Positions 6,665 through 15,500 of a DNA stretch of 23,136 nt are shown one piece after another. The position numbers and the translations under genes were made by a program. How positions within the stretch are numbered: the first letter of the stretch is position 1; the number at the start of each line of letters is the position of its first letter. Where the stretch lies: contig JBEHYA010000024.1 in the NCBI GenBank assembly GCA_048498415.1, forward strand, positions 1 to 23,136. The letters run 5' to 3'. The notes under the pieces are model-generated. The model had not been told where the DNA came from and searched no databases. It worked only from the letters and a program-made list of their open reading frames with translations. The DNA is from JBEHYA01 sp048498415. GTDB taxonomy: Bacteria > Pseudomonadota > Alphaproteobacteria > UBA9219 > RGZA01.

Positions 6665-6940
6665 ATGAAACGCCTTGCGGTTATTCTTGTCACTTTAGTG
6701 CTTACCGGCTGCCAGCCCGGGCTGCAGAATGGCTGCACAGGTCTGCTGGGCTGTTCCCTCACCGACCCCACGGGCGAAAAAGCCAAGCAGGCGCGCATTC
6801 AGCAATGCACGCGTTTTGGTTTTAAGCCGGGCACGGATGCGTTTGCGAACTGCCAGTTGCAGCTTGCGCAAACGGGGAGCCTGCAAAACACCCGGCTCAC
6901 CTGCAAGCACAACGCCGCGGGCGGCATGGACTGCAACTAG
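6665..6940 (+). CDS. small putative lipoprotein
   Basis: This 91-residue protein has a lipoprotein signal peptide (MKRLAVILVTLVLTGC; lipobox LTGC, lipidated C16). The mature part is Cys-rich, with further cysteines at about residues 24, 30, 48, 63, 80 and 90, suggesting disulfides in the periplasm. The segment CTRFGFKPGTDAFANC resembles a short motif that I recall from other small secreted proteobacterial proteins of unknown function. It lies 9 bases after the cyclophilin stop, so both are probably one operon delivering folding or envelope functions. Its stop abuts the stop of the convergent HSC20-like gene with no gap. Confidence 0.78.
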   Translation: MKRLAVILVTLVLTGCQPGLQNGCTGLLGCSLTDPTGEKAKQARIQQCTRFGFKPGTDAFANCQLQLAQTGSLQNTRLTCKHNAAGGMDCN

Positions 6941-7567
6941 TTATTTTTTATGCGGCGTGAGCTGCTGGCGTTTATCGCGCACTTTGGTGATCAGCGTTTC
7001 CATGCCGTCTAACGCGGCGAGGATTTCTGTGGCTTCGCTCCAGCGCTTTTCGCGCAGCGTGGAGAGCAGCTTCACGATATTGGATTCAATTTCCTGGCCT
7101 GTGCGGCGGGCCAGCGAGTCCAGATCCACCGGCTCGCGGGCATCGAAGAACAGCTTTTGCAATTCATCCACCACCGGCGGCGTCTGGCCCGCCTGTTCGC
7201 GGCTGATATCGTGGAGCTGCAGCCAGTAGCGGCTGCGCGAAATGGGGTCGCGCAAGGCATCGTAAGCGGCCTGAATGGCTTCGCGGTGCTTGGCGGCGTA
7301 ATCTTTTTCCTTCTGGCTGCGCAGCGTGAAGCGGTCATTGGCGAAGGTGCGCTGGAGGGTTTCCAGATGGCGGTCGAGGGTAGCCAGATCAATATCCGTG
7401 CGGCGGTCGAGGCCGAGGCGCAGGAAATGATCGATCTCGCGCGGCGGCTGGATGCTGCCGCAGTGGTTGCAGAACAGCGCGCGCACTGAGAGCGCATCAT
7501 GGCACGACCAGCAATGAAAACCCTGATAGCTGCTGGTTGCCGCAAAATCGATAATCTTGTCGTCCAT
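6941..7567 (-). CDS. HscB/HSC20-like J-domain co-chaperone lacking the HPD motif
   Basis: Canonical HscB brings the scaffold IscU to the HscA/Hsp70 chaperone in Fe-S cluster assembly. This 208-residue protein has an N-terminal zinc-finger-like CxxC...CxxC (C19, C22, C33, C36), as in eukaryotic HSC20. A J domain follows at about 43-122 (SQKEKDYAAKHREAIQAAYD), then a C-terminal three-helix domain at about 130-200. The HPD tripeptide that activates Hsp70 ATPase reads A76-N77-D78 here (TFANDRF). Reading the codons GCC AAT GAC directly excludes a simple frameshift. The start codon follows the cysteine desulfurase stop immediately (TAAATG), which supports an Fe-S role. Whether it can still stimulate Hsp70 is doubtful. 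Confidence 0.8.
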   Translation of the reverse strand: MDDKIIDFAATSSYQGFHCWSCHDALSVRALFCNHCGSIQPPREIDHFLRLGLDRRTDIDLATLDRHLETLQRTFANDRFTLRSQKEKDYAAKHREAIQAAYDALRDPISRSRYWLQLHDISREQAGQTPPVVDELQKLFFDAREPVDLDSLARRTGQEIESNIVKLLSTLREKRWSEATEILAALDGMETLITKVRDKRQQLTPHKK

Positions 7568-8683
7568 TTAGGCCGCCTTGGTGGTGTTGGAAATGGTGGC
7601 GCGGGTCGCGTTGGCTGCTTGGGCTGACCAGACTTGCGCAAAACCGGTTAAATCTTGGCTAACAGTGCCCGGGCCAAAGCTGGTGCGAATAGCGTTCATT
7701 GCGATTTGCTCGGGCACGTTCATGGCTTTTAGCACGTGGCTGGCCTGCACCTTGCCGCTGGAGCATGCAGAACCCGAGGAAACCGCATAGCCGGCCAGAT
7801 CAAACGCCATGAGCTGGGTTTCGTTCTTCATGCCGGGCATGGCGATGCAGGAAATTGTAGCAACACGTTTTGATTTTTGACCGAAAATCGTGACATCGGG
7901 GGCGGCCTTGAGCATGGTTTGCTCCATGGCATCGCGCCAGCCGGCCCATTCGGGGGCGCGGGCCAGATCTTCGCCCAGTGATTCAAAAGCGGCGGCTAAG
8001 CCGCAGATACCAACTACATTTTCCGTGCCGGCGCGGCGGCGCTGTTCCTGCCCGCCGCCCCGCATGAAGGGTTCCATGGCGAGTTTATCGCGCACCACAA
8101 GCGCGCCCACGCCCTGCGGGCCGCCGATTTTGTGGGCGGAGAGGCTCAGCATATCGGCTTCCAAAGCCTGAAAATCGACGGGGAGTTTGCCAAAAGCCTG
8201 CACGGCATCGACATGCAGCAGGCCGCCGGCGGCATGGACAAGCTTAGCGGCTTCGGCAATGGGCTGGATGACGCCGGTCTCGTTATTGACCAGCATGAGG
8301 CTGACCAGCGCAGGCGATGCTTTAAGAAGCGATTCCAAGTGATTGAGATTTATGGTGCCATTGGCATCCACCCCCACCTGCTCTCCGCCCGCCTGCAGTA
8401 CCGAGGGGTGTTCGATTGCCGAGGTGATAATGCGGCGGTCCGGCTGGCTGTGAAGGGCCATGTTGTTGGCTTCGGTGGCGCCACCCGTAAAAACGATCTG
8501 GCTGTCTTTGACGTTCAGCGTTTGGGCGATCATCGCCCGCGCGGCATCGGTTTTGGCGCGTTGCTGGCGGCCGAAGGCATGGACGGAGGAGGCATTGCCG
8601 AAGCGATCCATGGCGCTCACCATGGCGGCTTTCACGCCCGCCTTAAGCGGCGCGGATGCTGCGTAATCGAGATAAACCGGCAT
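7568..8683 (-). CDS. cysteine desulfurase (NifS/IscS-type, class V aminotransferase fold)
   Basis: This PLP enzyme removes sulfur from cysteine for Fe-S clusters and thio-cofactors. In the 371-residue form starting MPVYLDYAAS, the PLP lysine is K185 (SLSAHKIGGP). The PLP-stacking histidine is H92 (SAIEHPSV), and the persulfide-forming cysteine is C307 in a SSGSACSSG loop, the long-loop type of IscS/NifS. A longer start at 8725 is possible, but it has no ribosome binding site, and AGGA precedes the chosen ATG by 11 bases. It is followed without gap by the HSC20-like gene. No scaffold gene (iscU, sufB) is in the window, so IscS versus NifS naming is left open. Confidence 0.92.
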   Translation of the reverse strand: MPVYLDYAASAPLKAGVKAAMVSAMDRFGNASSVHAFGRQQRAKTDAARAMIAQTLNVKDSQIVFTGGATEANNMALHSQPDRRIITSAIEHPSVLQAGGEQVGVDANGTINLNHLESLLKASPALVSLMLVNNETGVIQPIAEAAKLVHAAGGLLHVDAVQAFGKLPVDFQALEADMLSLSAHKIGGPQGVGALVVRDKLAMEPFMRGGGQEQRRRAGTENVVGICGLAAAFESLGEDLARAPEWAGWRDAMEQTMLKAAPDVTIFGQKSKRVATISCIAMPGMKNETQLMAFDLAGYAVSSGSACSSGKVQASHVLKAMNVPEQIAMNAIRTSFGPGTVSQDLTGFAQVWSAQAANATRATISNTTKAA

Positions 8684-8793
8684 TTTGGCGGAAGTCCTAA
8701 AACCTTGAATTGGCATGCTTAACATACCATATTTTGATGGGATGTTTTAGTTTCAAAAACATGCGCTAAGCTAGAAAATCGCTGTAATAACAG

Positions 8794-8839
8794 GAAGAAG
8801 CACCGCAAAAGCATTAAAAGCTTGGCTTTTGGCTTCTTC
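8794..8839. promoter_or_regulatory. 46-nt hairpin in the divergent promoter region
   Basis: GAAGAAGC (8794-8801) pairs with GCTTCTTC (8832-8839), and CAAAAGC (8806-8812) pairs with GCTTTTG (8825-8831). The result is a 15-bp stem with one 4-base bulge and a 12-base loop. The genes on both sides point away from it, so it is not the terminator of either neighbour. It overlaps a possible promoter and could be an operator dyad or part of a small RNA. Confidence 0.45.
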
Positions 8840-8852
8840 GCTCTGCTATAGT
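8822..8852 (+). promoter_or_regulatory. candidate promoter of the alpha/beta hydrolase gene
   Basis: TTGGCT at 8822-8827 and TATAGT at 8847-8852 are 19 bp apart (18 bp if the -35 is read as TGGCTT). They lie about 60 bases upstream of the hydrolase start. The -35 lies within the hairpin at 8794-8839. The spacing is long and the match partial, so this is a weak call. Confidence 0.35.
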
Positions 8853-8913
8853 CGGCGCTGCGCTGGTGTTGGCCGGCCCAGATTTGGTTGTGAATACAAA
8901 AGGATAGGACGAT

Positions 8914-9585
8914 ATGCCCGAAGTATTATTTAACGGACCCGCAGGCCGTCTCGAAGGCCGTTACAGTCCGGGCAAGTCGCCCACCGCGCCGATTGCGCTG
9001 GTGCTGCACCCCAGCCCGCAGCATGGCGGCACCATGAACAACAAGGTGGTGTTCAACGTCTACCAGTCGTTCGCCGGCCGCGATTTCGCGACGCTGCGCT
9101 TTAATTTCCGCGGCGTGGGCCGTTCACAGGGCTCCTACGACAAGGGTGAAGGCGAACTGGCCGATGCCACGTCAGCCCTCGATTGGCTGCAAGCCATCAA
9201 CCCGCAGGCGCGCAGCGTGTGGGTCGCCGGCTTCTCGTTTGGGTCGTGGATCGGCATGCAGCTTCTTATGCGCCGCCCGGAGATCGATAGCTTTATTTCC
9301 ATCGCCCCGCCGGCGAACGTTTTAGATTTCAGCTTCCTCGCCCCCTGCCCGACCAGCGGCATGATTTTGCAGGGCGATGCGGATGAGATTGTGCCCGAAG
9401 CCTCAGTCGCCAAGCTGGTGCATAAGCTTTCCTTCCAGCGCGGCATCAAGATCGATTACCGCCTGATCGCGAACGCCGACCACTTCTTCACCGACGCCAT
9501 GGACATGCTGCAAGGCCACGTCGAAAACTACCTCGACCAAGCCCTCTACAACCCCGCCACGATTGGCATGAAGATGGCGGGCTAA
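8914..9585 (+). CDS. alpha/beta hydrolase, dienelactone hydrolase-like
   Basis: This 223-residue cytosolic protein has the alpha/beta-hydrolase triad. The nucleophile is S108 in GFSFGS, with an acidic residue at D157 (GDADEIVP) and H190 (ADHFFTD). The HPxPQHGGTM segment at 32-41 and the FNFRGVGRSQG segment at 63-73 shape the oxyanion side and are typical of a widespread bacterial subfamily with unassigned substrates. AGGATAGGA upstream of the ATG is a strong ribosome binding site. In several alphaproteobacteria such a gene sits beside cysteine desulfurase genes, as here, but on general knowledge no direct role in Fe-S assembly is established. An inverted-pair repeat follows the stop. Confidence 0.88.
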   Translation: MPEVLFNGPAGRLEGRYSPGKSPTAPIALVLHPSPQHGGTMNNKVVFNVYQSFAGRDFATLRFNFRGVGRSQGSYDKGEGELADATSALDWLQAINPQARSVWVAGFSFGSWIGMQLLMRRPEIDSFISIAPPANVLDFSFLAPCPTSGMILQGDADEIVPEASVAKLVHKLSFQRGIKIDYRLIANADHFFTDAMDMLQGHVENYLDQALYNPATIGMKMAG

Positions 9586-9595
9586 GTAGCCGCTG

Positions 9596-9676
9596 GTATG
9601 CCCCTGCGCAGGCAGGGGCCCATCCATCCACATTTTGGTTGCTGAACCATGGGCACCTGCCTTCGCAGGTGCATAC
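9596..9676. repeat. paired-hairpin repeat between hydrolase and anmK
   Basis: Unit one, 9600-9619, is gcccctgc-gcag-gcaggggc. Unit two, 9653-9672, is gcacctgc-cttc-gcaggtgc. Both have perfect 8-bp stems. The spacer (ccatccatcc...gctgaaccatggg) is the reverse complement of the spacer at the 18688 locus with 3 mismatches in 34 bases. The pair fills the gap between convergent genes, starting 11 bases after the hydrolase stop. Confidence 0.87.
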
Positions 9677-9681
9677 GGATT

Positions 9682-10737
9682 TTATTTGCGGCCCGTTGTG
9701 GTTTTAAAGCTGATCGGCAAACCCAGAATTTCCCGCACGGCCATATAGGCAAACGCCTGCGCTTCCGTCGCATCGCCGTTCAGGTTTTTCTTTTCAACCG
9801 GCAACACTTGCGCGAGCGACGTGGCTTTCAGCAGGCGCATGAGATGCGTATTGTGCCGCCCGCCGCCGGCCACCACCACCAGCGATGGTTTGAGTGGATT
9901 GATGGCGGCGATGAGACTTAGCACCGTCATGGCGGCGAGCGTGGCCGCCCCATCAGCAGCGTTTAAATGGGTTGGCGTGAAGGCCTTGAAGGCATCGCGG
10001 TCGAGCGATTTGGGGGCTTTCTTTTTGAAGTATGGATGGGCCAGGAATTTGCGGATCCAGGCGCTATCCACCACGCCCTGCGCGGCGAGTTTGCCGCCTT
10101 TGTCATAAGGCTTTTTGATGTGCTGGAACGCCCAGTCATCCATCATGGCGTTGCCGGGGCCGGTATCGCAGGCGCTGAGCTCGTTTTTTTTGCCGATGAA
10201 GGTGATGTTGGCAACGCCGCCGATGTTCACGAACACGGCAGGCTTCACCCATTTGGCGGCAAGCGCCTGATGATAGACCGGCACCAGCGGCGCGCCCTGC
10301 CCGCCGGCTTTGACATCATCGGTTCTGAAATCATAGACGACCGGAATGCCGGTGAGCTTGGCCAGCAGCTTGCCATCGCCGATCTGCACGGTTTGTTTTT
10401 TGGCGGGTGCGTGAAAGATGGTGTGGCCGTGAAAGCCGAGGGCATCGATATCTTTGAGTTTGTGTTTTTTGATGAACGCCTTGACGGCTTTCGCGTGCAG
10501 TTCGGTGAGTTCCTTCTCAAGCGCCGGGGCTTTTGTTTTGCCCAAGGCGGCGCGCAGTTTGGCGCGAAAAGCCTTGGTATAGGGATAGGTTTCGAACGCG
10601 CCGGGTTTTACGGCTTTCTGGCCGTCGGTTTCCAGAAAACCAACGTCAATGCCATCCATCGAGGTGCCGCTCATGAGGCCAATGACGCGAAACAGGCGCT
10701 TTGGCGGGCGGTTGATTGGGTGCGAAAATTGGGCCAT
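9682..10737 (-). CDS. anmK: anhydro-N-acetylmuramic acid kinase
   Basis: This enzyme recycles cell-wall sugar: it opens and phosphorylates 1,6-anhydro-MurNAc to MurNAc-6-phosphate using ATP in the cytosol. The 351-residue protein shows the family's nucleotide-binding GLMSGTSMDGID at about 20-31. It also has GFHGHTIFH at 101-109, VQIGDG at 117-122, the catalytic-region DFRTDDVKAGGQGAPLVP beginning at 136, NIGGVANITF at 171-180 and DTGPGNAMMD at 191-200. AGGGRHN near the C-terminus completes the sugar-kinase fold. The ATG at 10737 has no clear Shine-Dalgarno sequence. It diverges from tyrS with only 43 bp between starts, an arrangement common in alphaproteobacteria. Confidence 0.94.
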   Translation of the reverse strand: MAQFSHPINRPPKRLFRVIGLMSGTSMDGIDVGFLETDGQKAVKPGAFETYPYTKAFRAKLRAALGKTKAPALEKELTELHAKAVKAFIKKHKLKDIDALGFHGHTIFHAPAKKQTVQIGDGKLLAKLTGIPVVYDFRTDDVKAGGQGAPLVPVYHQALAAKWVKPAVFVNIGGVANITFIGKKNELSACDTGPGNAMMDDWAFQHIKKPYDKGGKLAAQGVVDSAWIRKFLAHPYFKKKAPKSLDRDAFKAFTPTHLNAADGAATLAAMTVLSLIAAINPLKPSLVVVAGGGRHNTHLMRLLKATSLAQVLPVEKKNLNGDATEAQAFAYMAVREILGLPISFKTTTGRK

Positions 10738-10780
10738 AACTTATTACAGAATAAGAACCTTTAAAAAATCATCAAGCATC

Positions 10781-12034
10781 ATGACCACCTATTCTTCCGA
10801 TCTTCTCAAGCTGCTGCACGAGCGCGGCTATATTCACCAGATTACCGATGCGGCGGCGCTGGACAGCGCGGCATCAAAGGGTGTGATTGCCGGGTATATC
10901 GGTTTTGATGCGACCGCCGATTCACTGCATGTGGGCAGTATGGTGCAGATCATGCTGCTGCGAAGGCTGCAACAAGCGGGTCACAAACCGATCGTGCTGA
11001 TGGGCGGGGGCACCACGAAGGTGGGCGACCCGTCGTTCCGCGATGAAAGCCGGCCGCTGCTGGATGATGCGAAAATTCAGTCGAACATTGACAGCATCAA
11101 AACCATTTTCAGCAACTTCCTGCGGTTTGATAACTCGCCCACCGGCGCGGTGATGGTGAACAACGCCGACTGGCTGGATAAGCTGGGCTATATTTCGTTT
11201 TTGCGCGATGTGGGCAAGCATTTCACCATCAACCGCATGCTGAGCTTTGACAGCGTGAAATTGCGCCTGGATCGCGAGCAGCCGCTCACCTTCCTCGAAT
11301 TCAATTATATGATCATGCAGGGCTATGATTTCGTGGAGCTGTGGCGGCGCTATAAATGCGTGTTGCAGATGGGCGGTTCCGACCAGTGGGGCAATATCGT
11401 CAATGGCACGGAGCTGGGCCGTAAAGTTGAGAATGCGTCGCTGTTTGGCCTGACCACACCGCTCATGACCACCGCTTCCGGCGCCAAAATGGGCAAAACG
11501 GCCGCGGGCGCTGTGTGGCTGAAAGCCGAAAAGCTCAGCCCCTATGATTACTGGCAATACTGGCGCAACACGGAAGATGCGGATGTGGGCAAGTTCCTGC
11601 GCCTGTTCACCGACCTGTCGCTGGCCGAAATCGCCAAGCTGGAAAGTGCCGGCGGCGCCGGGATTAATGACGCCAAAAAAGTGCTGGCGTTTGAAGCCAC
11701 CAAACTTTGCCATGGCGAGAAAGCGGCGTTAGATGCAGCGGAAACCGCAAGGCAGACGTTTGAAGGTGGCGGCATCAGCGCCAATTTGCCCACCATCAAT
11801 GTACCACGCGCGCGCCTGCAGGGCGGCGTGGCACTGGTGGATTTATTGGTCGAAGCCGGCATGGCGGCCAGCAAAGGCGAGGCCCGCCGTTTAATCGAAG
11901 GCGGCGGCGCGCGCGTGAATGATGCGGCGGTGGCGAACGCCAATGAGATCGTGAAAGACAGTGCCGCGAATGCGGATGGCGTGATCAAGCTGTCGGCGGG
12001 CAAAAAGCGCCATGCGCTGGTGAAATTAAGCTAA
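10781..12034 (+). CDS. tyrS: tyrosyl-tRNA synthetase
   Basis: This enzyme charges tRNA-Tyr with tyrosine. The protein has 417 residues from the ATG at 10781. Longer in-frame starts lie inside the anmK reading region and are rejected. The Rossmann class I signature HIGH reads DSLHVGS at 48-53, and the KMSKS loop reads KMGKT (near residue 238), a usual variant in bacterial TyrRS. QGYDF and GGSDQWGN mark the tyrosine and tRNA acceptor regions. The C-terminal about 65 residues (LVEAGMAASKGEARRLIEGG) form the S4-like RNA-binding domain. The 43-bp gap to anmK has no strong promoter consensus or SD sequence. Confidence 0.96.
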   Translation: MTTYSSDLLKLLHERGYIHQITDAAALDSAASKGVIAGYIGFDATADSLHVGSMVQIMLLRRLQQAGHKPIVLMGGGTTKVGDPSFRDESRPLLDDAKIQSNIDSIKTIFSNFLRFDNSPTGAVMVNNADWLDKLGYISFLRDVGKHFTINRMLSFDSVKLRLDREQPLTFLEFNYMIMQGYDFVELWRRYKCVLQMGGSDQWGNIVNGTELGRKVENASLFGLTTPLMTTASGAKMGKTAAGAVWLKAEKLSPYDYWQYWRNTEDADVGKFLRLFTDLSLAEIAKLESAGGAGINDAKKVLAFEATKLCHGEKAALDAAETARQTFEGGGISANLPTINVPRARLQGGVALVDLLVEAGMAASKGEARRLIEGGGARVNDAAVANANEIVKDSAANADGVIKLSAGKKRHALVKLS

Positions 12035-12041
12035 TCTCTCT

Positions 12042-12215
12042 CAGGCATTCCCGCGAAAGCGGGAATCCAGTTTCCTATTGGCAACCAAACTGGATACCAG
12101 CTTTCGCTGGTATGTTCGTGTCTATAGGAAAAACCTCTACGGACATTCCGGCGAAAGCCGGAATCCAGTTTTCTATCGGCAAACAAACTGGATACCAGCT
12201 TTCGCTGGTATGTTC
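12042..12215. repeat. tandem duplicate of the paired-hairpin repeat, four units
   Basis: Four palindromic units lie at 12047-12066 (attcccgc-gaaa-gcgggaat), 12094-12113 (ataccagc-tttc-gctggtat), 12145-12164 (attccggc-gaaa-gccggaat) and 12192-12211 (same as the second). They form two inverted pairs with a 98-bp repeat period, so one pair was probably duplicated in tandem. Units one and three differ at stem position five with the matching change in the opposite arm. The array starts 8 bases after the tyrS stop and ends just before the stop of the convergent GIY-YIG gene. Confidence 0.9.
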
Positions 12216-12219
12216 ATAT

Positions 12220-12507
12220 CTAGTTGTTTAGGTCTTCGCTTAAATCGCGCCATTCAAGATTGATGCTTTCAATGAGCTGCTTTTTCCAATCGCGCTTCCA
12301 GTTTTTAAGCGTTTGCTCGCGCGCAAATGCTTCTGTTGGGTTTTCATAAGATTCATAATAAACGAGCTGTTTTATCTCATATTTTTTCGTAAATCCGTCG
12401 ATCAGCCCGTTCTTATGCTCGAACATGCGGCGAGCCAGATCATTCGTTTGGCCAATATAAAGTGTGCCGTAAGGCTTATTACATAAAATATAGACGTAAA
12501 CCGTCAC
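12220..12507 (-). CDS. GIY-YIG nuclease domain protein
   Basis: This 95-residue single-domain GIY-YIG endonuclease-like protein is of the small stand-alone type. The GIY strand reads VYVYIL (3-8) and the YIG strand LYIG (16-19). The catalytic arginine is R26 or R27 (LARRMFEHK), and a conserved glutamate lies in the NPTEAFAREQ helix, followed by LKNWKRDWKKQLIE and WRDL typical of this subfamily. Its start is GTG, overlapping the TGA stop of the AsmA-like gene (GTGA), which suggests translational coupling. Its DNA looks more AT-rich than neighbouring genes, which may indicate transfer. Family members are often linked with repeats or mobile DNA, but the target here is unknown. Confidence 0.88.
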   Translation of the reverse strand: MTVYVYILCNKPYGTLYIGQTNDLARRMFEHKNGLIDGFTKKYEIKQLVYYESYENPTEAFAREQTLKNWKRDWKKQLIESINLEWRDLSEDLNN

Positions 12508-15500
12508 GGTTTTGCCGGCGCTGTTGCCGCCGGCTTCTTCTTTTCGTTCGTGATGTTGGGGTCGGTGAAAAGAATGTCGCGCAGGACGCCCGGCGCCAGA
12601 ATAGAGACCGGGTTGACGGAAACATTGGGCTTATCGAGGGGCCCGCGCACCGTATAGGTGGCGGCAAACAGGCCGCCGTTTTCGCCGCCCGTGAGCAGAT
12701 CGCCGATCACGGGAATGGACGAGATAATGCGGCTGAGGAAATAGACCGGGATCACCTGGCCCTGTAAATCCAGCCGGTTGGTATCGAGCGCCAGTTTGCC
12801 TTCCGCCGTCATGCCCAAGGAACCCGTGGAAGTGTGGGCCTTGTTAATCACAAGCGTATCTTTCTTCCACATATATTCGCCCGTGAGATTGGAGAAGCCG
12901 AGCGGGCGGCCGGAGAGCAGCGCTTCCAGGCCATCCGGCGAAATGGCGCCGAGCAGTTTGGCGAGCACCGGCATGTTGCGGACTTCAAAGTTATTGATGT
13001 TGATATGGCCGAACAGCGTGCGGGTTTTCTGGGCGGGATCGGCTTTGCCGTTAATCTCCAGCTTGCCGCCCTTGATGCTGTCGGTGATATCGAAGGCCTG
13101 CAGCACCTGGCCTAAATCCGGCGTTTCGACCAGCATGGTGGTGAGGCCTTCTTCGCCGGGGCCAAGGTGGGCTTTGGCGGGCGTCGGGCCGGCCATGAGC
13201 GCGGCATCGACTTCCGCCCAGCCCTGCGCGTCGCGATAACCTTTTACCATTACGTCATTCACGGCTTTGTTATCGGCGGTGATCACTTTATCAAAGGCGA
13301 CATCGACGCGGAGCGGGAGGGATTTGGCTTCGTCGGCGGGTGGCGCCACCGGCACATCCGGCGCGGTTTGTTTGGCGGCTTCTTTGGGCGCATCGGTTGC
13401 GCCTAAAAAACCGCGCAGATCAAGCGTGGTGCCTTTTAAGGTAAGGCTATGGCCATCGCCTTCACGGGCGTAAGTGAGTTTGGCGCGGGTTTCGCCGACA
13501 TTGAGGGGATCAAAACTCACGCGGTCGAGGGCCTGCTTATCATCAAACGTGCCCTCCCCCTTCACATTGATGTTGGCGCCGGTAACGTTGAGAACAGGCA
13601 GGCGCATGGGTTTGCCATCGCCCCATTCCAGCGTGGTCTCGATATTCATGGCGGCGCCCACAGGTTTAGTGAAGGCCATGTCGGGAATGCTTAGCTGCGT
13701 ATCCCTGGCATCACCTTTGATGTTGAGAGTTGAGCGCGCCGGCCAGCGGTCGTAGGTGATCGTGACCGGGAACGGCTTGGTGGTTTGCACCGGGAAGACG
13801 ATGCCGAATTTTTTGATATCGTCGCCCTGCGCACGGGCATTAATAACGGCATGGCTGGCGGGTTTATCCTTGGGTGCGGCGAAAATCTCGTTCCAGGTAA
13901 GGTTGGAGGGAATGCCGTTGATATTGCCTTTGCCGCTGATATTGGCGGTTTCTTTATCCACCATCAGATCCACTTCGGCATTGCTCACACCAAATAAATC
14001 GGCGACGCGGGTAATGTTGCCGTTGCTGATGTGGGTTTGCGAAGTGAGCTGGATGGCATCGAAGGGCAGTTCCTTGAGCAGCGAGAATTTCATTTTCAGC
14101 GTGCCGTCGGCGGTGCCGCTCACGCTGTCGGGCGGGATGTTGATTTTCTGCGCATAATGCAACGGGTCGCGGTCTAAAATCGTGAGGATGTTTTTGGCGG
14201 GGCCGGTGATGTTGGCGGCGAGTTCCATCACCTGATCGGTGCCATCAAGACCGCTGATGGTGAGGTGCGAGGGTTTCAGCTTGACCACGCCGATCTCGCC
14301 CTGCTGCACATCGATATCGAAGTGGTGGATATCGTAGGTCGAGGTGGCACTGACTTTGTTCAATACTGGCAGGGGTTGCCAGTAGCGCAGGTCCGCGCCG
14401 CTGACATTGATTTTGCCATCCACACGCTGGAAGCTGGCATCGGCATCCGGCGTGGCGGGGAAAGTGGCGGCCACGTTGGTGGTGGCGAGATCAATCTTGC
14501 CGTTATGGATGTTTTCCAAAATCCACATGCGCGCGTTCACGCCGGCGCTTTCGGGCCAGTAGTATGGCAGCTTGGCGACGGGCAGGTCGTGGAGTTCAAG
14601 GCTGGCTTCGACCTGCCACGGCGTTACATCGGTTTTCAGAGCGCCGTTGCCGGTGATGGTGGTATCGGGGGTTTCCAGCTTGATGGTATCGAAGACCACC
14701 TGCATGTCGTCGCCCTTGTAGCGGGCAGCCAGGCGGCCGCCCTTGAGCACCAGCGGGTCTTTATAAAAGCTGGGGATGTTGATATGGCCATCATCCACCG
14801 CCACATTTAGCGCGCCGTCATACACATAAAGCTGGTCGTCGAAATCAGCGGAGAGCGAGCCGGTGAGCGGCGCGGAGAGCGCTTTGGCGAAACGCAGCTT
14901 GTGGATGTGGCCCAATAAAAAGTCGGGGTTCAGCTTGTCGAACGCCCAGGCGGCGGAAAAGCGGTTGGTTTTACTGGTATAAAACAGCGCCAGACCCATT
15001 TCGGTTTCATAATCGGGGCGCGTGATTTTAAGGCTGCTTTTGCCGGCATAATCATCGCCATTACGTTTCAACGAAAGGCTTGGCACGTTGATATTCCACG
15101 TCACCATCTCGCTTTCATCGATAAGCGTGAGGTTGGCATCTTCAATGGCGAGGTGCGCGAACAGGCCAAGGCCGAACGGGTTGCGGTGCGGGGTACGGAT
15201 GGCGCGGCTGATATTAGCCTTGGCTTCATCAAGGCTGACGGTTTTTTTGTCTTTATCCGACGATGTGGAGCCGGTGCCGTTATCGAGGACGCCAAGATGA
15301 AAAATGCCATCGGCATCAAACCGCGCGAAGAAATGCGGGCGCCGGATGGCCATGAACAGCGGCGCGGCGTCATTGTTGAAAAAATCCAAAGGTTTGAAAA
15401 CCATCACGACTTGCGAGATATCGCCGATTTTTTGATCGAGCGGGTCGGTGAGCGTGATGTTGCTTAAGTCAAGGGTGAGCTCGCGCTTGTCCTTATCCCA

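Noticed and set aside
7334..7342. Frameshift explaining the missing HPD motif
   Set aside because: Codons GCC AAT GAC are clean, and both flanks stay in the same frame aligned to HSC20, so a single-base indel does not explain it.
6941..7641. Other long frames in the HSC20-like and desulfurase region on both strands
   Set aside because: They are shadow frames of GC-rich coding DNA, with Arg/Pro/Ala-heavy translations and no motifs.
12042..12215. CRISPR array
   Set aside because: The period is 98 bp with only two periods, the units are palindromes in inverted pairs, and there are no unique spacers between identical repeats or cas genes.
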